64,000 nt of DNA from Heterobilharzia americana (taxonomy: Eukaryota > Platyhelminthes > Trematoda > Strigeidida > Schistosomatidae): NCBI GenBank assembly GCA_944470555.2, contig OX104127.1, forward strand, positions 143,817,787-143,881,786, in the 5' to 3' direction. Under the pieces are notes generated by a model that saw only the letters and a list, made by a program, of their open reading frames with translations, was not told where the DNA came from and ran no database searches. A program made the position numbers and the translations under genes. Positions 28,801 through 40,800 of the stretch are shown here, in pieces; position 1 is the first letter of the stretch, and each line of letters starts with the position of its first letter.

Positions 28801-31800
28801 CTTTTGTTCCAAGTTTTAGAGTCATTTAATAAGATAACGATAGAAAGTATTTAAGCATTTTCATTTGAAAGGATACAATAAACAGTATGCGGCAATTTGA
28901 CTTATCAAGAGATTTCTGTCTGGTTGAATCAGGTTAATCTTGACACTAAAGACTAGTTGCACCTGATAATATGCAAGTTCATAAACGAAACTATATGTTC
29001 ATAGGAAAAGACAAGACGTGGTTACTGAGAAGAAAAAATTTTTTTTCTTTTCGATAAAGTCATTTACTGAGCTGTACATTCGTGAATATATGTTACAGTG
29101 GACAGAATGTTCCAGAATTATTTCCGATTACGGGGCAAAATATATTGAATAACTAAAAGAAGTAGGTTCAGGCTGGTAAAAGACCCGATGCAGCCAGATT
29201 AAAACATGGTATCAATGTATGAAGTGTTTGACTGTTGGTTTAAGCTATGTGGGACGATGCAGACTAGGTGGTTGGGGTCCGCAGGACAAGAGGAACCAGT
29301 GGTTGGAGACTGACTCTAGGTGATCACATGGCTGAGAACCGATATCAGTGGCGCAGATATATCCCCACACACATTATCCTCATGTTAACCACGCTATACC
29401 GAATCTCACCATTTTCTCATTCTTTCTTTCTCTCTTTTTGTACTTTATATTTCTTTTGACTGAATTTTCTTATCTTCATCTTCCACTTCACTGCCTTTTT
29501 ACTTGATGTACTGATATGAAGTGTGGCAACTCTGACCGTTACACAGTAATGTCTGGTCCTATGTTGATTTTGATGATGATGATGATGAAAGGAAGTTAAT
29601 ACACATTTGGGAAAATAGACAAGGGATTGTGAAATTAGATGAAATACAGGATGAATGTATGGCAAAGTAGGAAAATGAACGAAGGGTTATGATAATAAAA
29701 TTGTGATTATATAATGTCGGATAAATCTATGACAGTAAGAAAATGAACAAGGGATGAAGGAAATACATTGTTCACTTTCCTACTTTCATGGATTTATCCT
29801 GTATTACATAATTACATTTGATTTCATAATCCCTTGTCTATTTCTTCACTCTAAACCCAAATGTATATATTAATTAACTTCCTTTAGTTATTCAATATAT
29901 TTTGCCCCCGTAACCGGAAATAATTCTGGAACATTCTGTTCACTGTAACATATACTCATGAATGTACAGCTCAGTAAATGACTTTATCGAAAAGAAAAAT
30001 TTTTTTTTCTTCTCAGTAACCACGTCTTGTCTTTTCCTATGAAGCTGTTTGTATCATACCTCTATTTTTGGCAATTATTGTATTTGACTAAAAAAAAAAA
30101 ACAAATTTACAAGATGTTTTACACTCCAATGCACTTTTACATAACTCAACTGTTAGATAAATTCTGATATACAGAGAGGGAGAAGGGGAGTAATTTAGTG
30201 TTTAGCACTATAAACGAGAAGATATTGAATATAAGAAGTTAGTCGACAGAAAGGTATCAAGTTACGTTTCGTGCTTTTTGTTATTTCTATCAACGAGATA
30301 CGTATACCATCTTGATGAAAAACACTTTCCCTCAAAGACTTCAATATCGATCACTTTGTGCTGAAGGCAGTGAATGTACAACTATTCTATTCAGATCATA
30401 ACCGATAGGGATTTCTTATAATTGACTCACAGCGTCTACCATCGAAATATATAGTGAAATTAATATGAATAATCTTTGATCAGTGCTGAGCTTCTAAGAC
30501 TTCATAGGTATATTCGTAATTAATCTATATGCAGACTGGAACATATCTTGGTCAACCATCAGAGTCTATATTCATTATTCTTATGAGCTGGTTAGAGTAG
30601 TAATGCAGGACAAAGGTGTAGTTATTACCGAAATTTTTATTTGTACCACTGTCTTGCGCATTTCGACGTTCAGATGCCTCAATCATTAATTCAAATGCAG
30701 TTCACTCTTTCTTTAATGTTTTCAAGTGTAAGACTGATATCAGCATTTTTTGAATTGCATATGTCTCATTTCCATAAATTCCTATAATAAGAAAGTTGCT
30801 CAGGTCTTGAAAGCAATCGGAATAAGATAAGCAGAATAAATCAAGCTTATATTTGTTTCGCAGTTTCTCAGAACCAAAGTAATCATGTTCAGTAGTAGAT
30901 AGAGTGTTAAAGTTTATTACGGTAATTTATTTGTTTTTGGCTAGCAGAAGAATTTAGGGCATGTGTTTCGTCCTATTTGGGATTCATCAACTGGATGTAC
31001 CTGCACCCTAGTGAATGGTGTTGTTCTAACCGAGACGCTCGTCCTAGATTCTTCTACTAGTCAACTAGAACCATGTAAATTACCGTAATAAATATTCAGG
31101 CGATATCGAAGCATCCACATAAGAACCCGTATCCCAACAGAGGTTGAACAATTCGATTCAGTAAAACAATGGAGAATTACAAGTACATCAACAAAAAGTT
31201 ACAATGTTCAATTTTATTTATTTAAAAGCAGCCGGAAGAAAAACTTTGGATTCTTAGCATAACAAAAACCGTTTTTAACACATAGAAACATAAAAGTATA
31301 CTTATGATTTTACCCTACATTAATTCTGCACTTATTTGAGGCTGTTTGGGGCTGAAACGAGTTCGAAAATAAATATATGAACTCAATATATTTGCTAAAT
31401 TAATATAAGAGTTGAACTTTAACACTGTGGTGGTAGAGTGTGATTCCATTTTAGTTGCTTTAATAAATTTTGTCACACAGTGAAAGAGTATTGTTTAGGT
31501 AATCCAGTTAACAGTACTGTTTCACTGTATAATATGTCTAATAAATCAACTAAAAATAGTATTCGATAAATTGTGTTCTTAGTTTGATGAAGGTTTCCAT
31601 TCGTATCAATTACGTTTTCTATCTATTGGTTCCCAATATTTTGAGACTTATCGATGTGACCAAGCTTTCATTGCAGTCTGAAAATGAGTTGGGATATATG
31701 AGAGACTTGTAGCACTACAGTTGCTACTATGCTATACAACATTTTATACTGATGGCATATTTTATGATAAGGACCAGGGCTTTTTTTTGTAGGAAGAGGA

Positions 31801-34800
31801 TTATGAATTTTTTCTGGACAGTATTCAAAACATTCACTGAGGATGCCTCTAAAAGAAAAAAAACTGTTTTAATGTTAAAAACTGTCCTATTTGTGAAGCA
31901 GTAGATATCTATTGACAGAGTTGATACGTATAGTACATGTTAGTGTGATAAGAGTGGAAAAATCACTTGCAAACTTCAAACGATTGTTGTTGAATTAGAT
32001 GAATAAAATGCTTAAGACTCTTATCATTCATCTGTTTAATCAGACACTTTGCTACTGAACTAGTTTAATATAAGTCAGTTCAAATTCAAAAAAACTCAGA
32101 CAATCATAAAAATGAACCCGTAATACTGGCTTTATATACTGGTGATCGTCTGTAGGTTGAAATTTACAATGTTGTGTTACATTTTTGACTGTTATCTTAT
32201 TTTAACTGATAAACAAGTGTATTACGCATTGACTACATAGTTGCACTTGTCTACTCAAGTGGATAATTGAAATAGTTTTCGCTACTTCTTTTTTTTTACT
32301 AAAGTAATCGTTAAGACTTCACTTAAAATCAACTTAGAGACTAGAAAATGCTTTGAATTAAAAATTACGACCGGAACAGGCTGGAAAACAAATCATGTGC
32401 GGATCAAATTGCAACGCTACTCAGTCAACTCTTTACCCCAACTTCATCGACTTTGAAAAGGCCTTCGATCGGGAAGTAATCTGTCAGGCAGCTGCTTCAA
32501 CACTACGGTTTTAGTGCCACAAACTTTTATCAACATTATTCAACCGCAGCTATATGCTATATGATTGAGGCTACTTGCCAAGTGATTCACAATGGAAAGC
32601 TTAGTGATGCCTTTGAAGTGTGACAGGAAGGAGTAAGACAAAGCTGCCGCCTACTATCACCAATGATCTAACTGATTGTGGTCGACTGAACTGGACTGGA
32701 TCATGCAAGTAACTGTGAGGAGCTGTGAGAAGATAGGCATACGCTGTTTGAGAAGACCGATGAAAAGAGCCTAGGAGATTTGAACTTCACCACCTATGAT
32801 GAGTTATGATTAATTTCTTGTCGCACAAACTCGAAGATCCACAGGCGAAAGCTAACAAGTTGCTAGAAGAGGCAGGACAGCAAAGGAAGATGGGACTCCC
32901 TTCAGGTGGACGTAAAGAAGACAGATGAGGATATCAAAGCCAGAATCGGAAAAGCAAGACAGGCCTTCACTAATCTGAAATAATCAGTATGGAGATCTAC
33001 TGCACTGCACTGCTGCACTGCACTCAGCATAAAGCGTGAACAACATCCGGACTTTCAACACTACTTCAGTCAAGTCAGTGCTTCTATGTAGAAATGGTTG
33101 AGAGACTTGGCGCATTACGGAAAACATTCACAACGAACTACAGACATTCATCAACGGCTGCCGTCTACACTCACTTGATACTGAAGATCAGATGAGATGG
33201 TCAGAACAATAAGAATAAGCGACAAGGGACTGTGGCCTGGCAATAAATCAACAGGCGAAGAACCTATTGCCCAACAGATATGCAGAAGAATGAAGTGGAG
33301 ATGAATTGGATTGGGTTGAACATACATTGTGAAAGAAGACTGTTTGGGGACATCATGCGCCAGGCCAGTTGTTTGAGTGGAACCCAGATGGGAGACGACG
33401 ATTTGGGTGTCTGAGGTGAGGCGAGGGTGACATGGAGGAGATGGTGTGAGGAAGAAATGAAAGCTTGTTGTCAGTTGTGGAGCCAGGTTGAAAAGACTGG
33501 AGAGAAGAGAGTGAAATGGTGACGTGCTACTGAAGCCGTATGTTCCATTAGGAACCCAAGGGACAAATAATAATGACAAGAATATGATCACGAACTTGAG
33601 TTGATAAAGTTTTCAATATTGGATTTATTTATGCTTTACGATTTCTTTTCCTTTTTTTAACGAAAAAACAGTTGATTTATTCTATTTAATCTTCAAATTT
33701 TTTTCTTTCTTTCAATTTGTAGATAATTATAGTTTGAACTCTGATAAATGGAGTTTAGAAGTATTAACGGGTGCATTAAAACTATTTTTCCGAGAACTTA
33801 AAGAGCCATTGATAACCTTCAAAATCTATCCGGAAGTTGCTCAGCTCTTGGGTAAGCTAAATTCTTAACAACTGTTAGAAATTTACTTGAATATTGCTAA
33901 ATTTCCAACATAAAGCTTATGGTAGTATATCTCACCAAAGAGAGTGTTCGCTAATTATATTACCCTATTGGAGGTACTGTATTCGAACACCTATGAGCGT
34001 ATTAGGTCCTGTGGTGTGTTATAACGTGATGTGTTCGTCCACTCTCTCCATTATTTAAATTTGTCATAGATATACTTATAGAGGTCTCGTCATCTGACTA
34101 TGCAATAATTAGTCTTGTCATGGGATACTTCCGAGTAAACTAAGAGTACGCAGATGATGTATTCCTACTAAGTGAAAATGCTGATACAATGGAGAGTCCT
34201 TCTGATGCATTGAGTGGTGATTTGAGAATGCTTAGGATGCATTTCTGACCACCCAAATGCAAATTGTTGCGCTGGAACTAGTCTTCGCTGATACTGTCTA
34301 ACATAAGGAGGTAAAGAGACTGAAGGCGTTGGCCGCCAATGACTGACGAAATCTCTGCTTGGAAACTGAAGCTTGCTTGGTCCTAGCCAGCTTCTTCGCC
34401 TTTCTTTCCCGGTTTTTGTTTGCAGCATCCCCATTCCGTCTTCCTTTAGTTTTGTATCTTCATCTACCGTTGTGAAGTGTAGTAACTTCGATCGTTTCTC
34501 AAACTTTAGGCACATAAAGAAGTGGTAATCTTCCACGGTATGGGCAAACGCGAAGTGTCGAGTAGCCTCAAAACTCTGTTAACACTCAATTTCCTGCAGA
34601 TCCATGTCAACCCTCCATATGTTTGCCTTCTAACTTTTTCTTACATCTCTTCGTCAGTATTGCTACGTCACCTTTAATTATTTCCAGCAATGTAGCCCTT
34701 GACGACGACCCTAGTTCAGGGAACAGCATCCCTGCTCTCCTGAAACAGCACTCTAAACTACATATTGGAGCTTCCGACATCCGCACCCTTCGTCAGATCA

Positions 34801-37800
34801 GGGACCAGGCTTTGCTAGCCAAAACTCTATCATCCTGGTGCATAGACGTGTGCTGTGTCTGTGGGACATGTGTACGGGATCTAAGTGCAGTTATTTACGT
34901 AATCTCACTATGCAAATATGGCGGATCTGCGAAATTCACTCTTCCAGTTCCTGGGGGGTTGACGACTAGTTCTTGTAGTCTTGCAGCTGTAGGCATAGCA
35001 TTATGTGCTAAGACAGAAAGCATGGTGCTCGATTGGATCCTAATTGACCGTCGCTTGTGCGCTGTTTGACTGAATAGTCCAATGAGAACTAAAAAAATAC
35101 AATTAATGAAGTATGCCTTTTTGATCTCTGCTAACCCACCCACTGACTGTAGTTTCGATGAGTCCCACCGGAAATTTCCTAGCCTCCTTTTGAGAGCCTA
35201 ACGTTTAGATATACTTGTCGTGGCATGTGATTTTAATGCATATGTGGGTAGGCTAAGTCAGACCGGAAGGTACTTAGTTGGCTCTTTTGAAAACCCGACC
35301 AAACGGACGGATAAGGATGGTCACCCCCTACAATTGTGCTCATACAACCACCTATTTTTGGCAAACAAGAACTTCAGTCTTACAGAAAGACACGGTCTGA
35401 CTTAGCGTCTATCAAGTTCTACCCAATGATGGACACGGATAAACCATATTGCTACTAATTATCCCGCTGGACAAAGTTGGTGGAAGATTGCCGCTGCTTC
35501 TGGAGCGTATGTTTGAACATTGATCGATCACGTGTGGGTTCGAGCACGTTTCTGCTTGCTCCTAAGCGGATGTAGTAGTACTTCAAAACATTTATTTAAT
35601 AAGGTTTACGCAACCTATAGAAAGTATTTATTGAAATGCCTTTTAATGCTTTTGTCACCTACGCTACAATTACCTAGTAACTTAATCTCTTGCACCTCTA
35701 AGGTCACATTTGCTGCTTTTTGGCTTTTCCGTCCCCCATAATACAAGAGCTAAATAACAACTGAAGCTAAAAAACGACAACGAAAAGATTTATTTAGAAT
35801 GAAAACTCATGGCAATAAAACCAAGATACAGAAGACGATATACATTATCAGACCCGTAGCCAATTATTCTTCACTGACCAACCTGAATGTACTTTCTCTT
35901 AGACTAAGTGTCCCAACTACACACTGTATTTCCTGCATATATTCAGTCTCACTTGGTTGAGGTCACCTAGTTGGTGGTAGGTTTCATCCTTTTCCGTTTC
36001 ATTGCTGCAATCTGTAGAATGATTAGGAGGAATGATGAAAAGGTATTATTTCTGTTGCCAGTTATTTCCTATGCTAACTGAACTCAGCTATCCAACCACA
36101 TACAGAGGGGATCGACAGTGGAGATCCATTTAAGTAAATCCATGCTTTAGTGTTTAGTGGGACACTGACTATGTATGGAACATATCTCTCGAACAACAAA
36201 AGGAGGAACTTATCAATGCTTTTTATATGGGTTCCTGATTCATAACAGTAAAACTCTACCCGGTACACTCATTATGTGAGTGCCTTTCATATTACACGGT
36301 TCGTGAGGCCGAAGTACGTGGGATAAGGTTTGAACCCAAGAACAATTAGTGTATAGTCGAGTGTTTAAACTATACCCACATCTGAGATATAGCGTACATT
36401 ACTAAAAAAAAAGCTTTCCATAATCTTACTGTTTGTTGTTTGATATGGATGAATTCTTGAAGTTTTGAATGAATAGGGTTAGATGGTGAACATGGTTCCA
36501 GAATATCACAGTGAGATATCGTTTTCGAGCGTAGCTTTATAGCGAAAAATGTTTAATAATTTCAACAATACAGACAACATAAAAGATCAAACAATGGATA
36601 GTAAATGGACTATATATATATATATATATATATATATCAAGGTAAAGTCGTAATTAAAAATGAAACTCATATATGTAAATGTAATGATAATAAAAGGGAT
36701 AATCGAGTATTTATTTCAAAAAGGTAGGCTTGATTACAGGTTCGTCTATGAGGTTTCCAATCTTCGTTGAAGTTTTAAATCATGGCTTTTGTAATCGCTG
36801 ATATACTCGCAAATAGAAGTGGGTCGTTTACTAATGACTTATTGCTTTTACAGTCTAATCTGCAGTACAGCAAAGTAACATAAAGATTTGCCTTTCCATA
36901 GTTTCTGGCAACTAAAATAAGTTCATATGCCATTTCTATCTAGAAGATCGTAAAGTTTACACCCGCATTTATCAGACATTCGTAGTTCAAGTACCTGTTA
37001 TGATTATAGTTACCAGATTTTTGGACTATATCTAACCTTTTTTGCCATCGAAATGTAATCTCACATATCTCTACCATGCAATGCATAATTTTTTCTTTCC
37101 TGTCCCGTTTACAGCTAATAAAAATATGGCATCAGATAAAAAAGCTGCCAAAATGAGAGATTTAATTAACTCGATGCCAGCACCACATGTGAACACGTCA
37201 CGAATTCTTTTTCATCATTTGTATAGGTAAGTAATTTAAGTAATACTTGAAATTCTCCTTGTAGAAATTTTATTATTCTTAACCTTAATATCCAATAAGT
37301 TTTATAGAGATGATGAAGTGTACTGTTCATTGACTTATCAGTATACTTCTGATACTATGATATATATCTGGGTAGATGTATAGGGAAAATTAAATTTCGA
37401 AAATCAAATATATCGGATTATTTGAATGTAATTGTTTTTCTAGCCATTTATGAGATATACTCAACCACCCTTGACTTCATATTTTGATTACTCCTCCCAA
37501 TGTATGTGTCTTATAAAAACGTCTCAACGATGCGAACTAATTAGTATTCTGTCGTGAAGAAGGAAATTTTGCATCACGCTACCGTATAATGGGGATCTTA
37601 AGATGATGGCTTAATTCAGTTTTTAAAAAGTTATACTATGCAGCCAAGCTCAATACATTAGAGGAAATTAAGTATATGTTAAGAAATTGCACTGAAATTT
37701 CAGGTTGCCAAAGATCAAGAATAATTTATGATATATTTTGTTAAAATATATGATCGAATCTTCATCCACTATGTTGCATAAATTATTTCTTTGACAAAAA

Positions 37801-40800
37801 CCCTGCATATTATGATGTAATATTTAACTTGGAGTCGATGCTTGAGCATGTTGTTCACAGTGTAGAGATTACTCCCACTGTCCTCTGATTATTGGTTAGA
37901 TAATTTGTATGAGCTTACTAGTTAATTATGTACGACATTTTAACTAGAAACTTTTATAGATGTATACATCAACTGAGTCTACAGATTACATCATAGTTGA
38001 CTTTGTTGATTAGCAGTGAAGTTCAGAAGGTGCATTTAGGACTCATCAGCTAAATTTGCCTACACCCCAGTGAGTGTTGTCCTCATTGAGGCTCAAACTC
38101 AAAGCATTATCCACTAGGCCACTGAGTGATGAGAGCCACCACTTGTGCAACAGGTATTAGCTGTTATATATTGTCACTCATATTCACATGTAGAACCCTT
38201 TTGCCAACAGAGATCGAGCAATTCGATCCAGTATAATAACGGGAAATTACAAGTAACAATAAACTATTCTACAGATTTTTTCCCACCTCATCAGTTAAAA
38301 ATTGTGTTTTGTTTCAATATATGATACACCTTTCTATTGTAAATAAATAGAACGTGATCAAGTGGTATATGATCTCGAATTAGGGAAATGAAACAATAAA
38401 CAGGTGGCACAAGAATTAAGTGGTGTTCATCATTCAGAGCATAGTGAAAGGTGAATATGTCTGTATCACATACATCACTACTGAAATCTATCAGTTGACT
38501 TTCTTAGAATCGTTAGAGTTGTTTGTTGTATCAAGTAAAATGCTTTAAATTTTTTATACAATATTTACTGACTTCAACTGATCACCATAAAGTGTCTTGC
38601 ATATGACAATAGGGTGGATTACGTTTATTGGAGCTTTTCTTTTACTTCGAACTGGTCATCAAGTATGTAACACAGATTGCAAGTAAGAACTGAAGAGATT
38701 CAATCACTTCATATTCCTATTGTGTCATTGAAGGCAAAAGTTCAAAAACCTCTTTATACTAGAATACACTTGGCTTTACATCTACATGTACACATAAAGT
38801 AACCTTAGGGTTCTCATTACATCTACAGTTTTCATACTAGTAGGATGAATTTTTAGATAGGATATAACTCAAAACCGTGTGCGCAAGTTCGAGTATTAGG
38901 TAGTGAGTTATACCTATTGTGTTAGAATTGATGATACTACTTAGGTAGGTTGAGTAGGATTTAAACCCTTAACGTTGAAGTGTGAGGTATACATCTAGAG
39001 TACATTTCCAAGGGAATTAAGATGCCATTACGTTAGCTTAAATCACTACTGATACTGGTTCAGATACAGTAGAATTTCAGAAACTGGCTAGAAAAACCTC
39101 ATAAAGGTTGTTGGGAATCAAATAAATATGATGAAGCGTAATTAACTATTACTGAGCATGCACTTAGGTGGTCAACACTTTCATGACTCTCCATATCGAG
39201 AATATATACTTTTAATACAAATCGAGAAAAAACTGTATCAGAGATAAGTTTACATACAGTGATGAGTTTTTTAATTTTGTTAATATTTCGAGCAAAATTA
39301 TTACCTGTGATTACACCAGCAGTTGAAATTTTCTTATACTAAAATTCCAACTGTTGGTGTGATCACGGGTAGTAACTCTGCTCAAAATATTAACGAAATA
39401 ACAAAATTAATCCATCCCACAATACATAATTGTGGAACTTCAGGTGAACGTAGAAAAGATAGAGGTGAAGATATCCAGCCAGCAACAACAACAAGCACCA
39501 ATCACCATGAACGGGAGAATTCTAAAGGAAGTTGTCTCTTCCACCTACCTAGGCAGCATCGTCTCAACTACAGGCGGCACAGATGAGGATATCAAAGCCA
39601 GAATCGGAAAAGCAAGACAGGCCTTCACTAATCTGAAATAATCAGTGTGGAGATCTACTGCACTGCACTCAGCATAAAGCGTGAACAATATCCGGACTTT
39701 CAACACTACTTCAGTCAAGTCAGTGCTTCTATGTAGAAATGGTTGAGAGACTTGGCGCATTACGGAAAACATTTCCAACAAACTGCAGACATTCATCAAC
39801 AGCTGCCGTCTACACTCACTTGATACTGAAGATCAGATGAGATGGTCAGAACAATAAGAATAAGCGACAAGGGACTGTGGCCTGGTAATAAACCAACAGG
39901 CGAAGAACCTATTGCCCAACAGATATGCAGAAGAATGAAGTGGAGATGAATTGGATTGGGTTGAACATACATTGTGAAAGAAGACTGTTTGGTGACATCA
40001 TGCGCCAGGCCAGTTGTTTGAGTGGAACCCAGATGGGAGACGACGATTTGGGTGTCTGAGGTGAGGCGAGGGTGACATGGAGGAGATGGTGTGAGGAAGA
40101 AATGAAAGCTTGTTGGCAGTTGTGGAGCCAGGTTGAAAAGACTGGAGAGAAGAGAGTGAAATGGTGACGTGCTACTGAAGCCGTATGTTCCATTAGGAAC
40201 CCAAAACACAAATACTATAGTAATAATACAGTGCACAGACTTTTCATTGGTGTATCAGAAATACTTTTGTTTATGGTGTACACATTGTTAAGGAATTATG
40301 ATTGAAGTTAAAGCTTAATTCACTAATCTTATCATAATATAAACATTTCCATACTGGGTGATAGTTGAAGGTGAAATGAAAATTTAGACTGCGACCGGAT
40401 TCGAATCAGCCATCACCGGGTTTCCGTTTCGATTCTCTACCAACTGAGTTGATAGGTGAAGACGCTGACAAGATGCAGAGTCTTCTGAACACTTTGAGTG
40501 GGAATTTGAGAATGTTTGGGATGCGGTTTTCACTACCCAAATGCAAATTTTTGCCCCAGGACTGGTCTTCAGCGGTGCCCACCGCGGCTAACAATAGAGA
40601 GTGAAGTGGTTGAGTGTGTTGACCACTTCACTTACCTGGGTAGTAGGATCAACCCTGGTGGGTTAGTTGCCGATGAGATTTCTGCACGGATACAAAAGGC
40701 TCGATTTGCTTTTGCCAATTTGCGCCACCTATGACGCCGCCGTGATATTCGTTTGTCTATTAAGGGTTGCGTGTACTGCACAGCAGTCCGCTCTGTTCTA

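Larger units (their letters stand above)
25000..33722 (+). other. RhoGAP intron f-g, 8.7 kb
   Basis: Holds Sm-alpha-like SINEs (25.3-26.1, 27.9-28.5, 30.9-31.2 kb), Penelope debris (26.8-27.4 kb), a 1-kb foldback with an inserted LINE tail (29.0-30.0 kb) and a dead RTE (32.4-33.6 kb). Bases 30.05-30.9 and 31.2-32.37 kb show nothing recognisable. Confidence 0.6.
33852..37114 (+). other. RhoGAP intron g-h
   Basis: 3263 bases. Two family B LINE fragments (34.1-34.3 and 34.56-35.6 kb) and an AT microsatellite at 36611-36637. Bases 35.6-36.6 kb are unassigned, with one weak tRNA-like B box in reverse near 36330. Confidence 0.6.

Noticed and set aside
33151..33591. 146-codon minus-strand frame, with a near-twin at 39796-40236
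   Set aside because: Both are antisense shadows of the same degraded RTE sequence on the forward strand.
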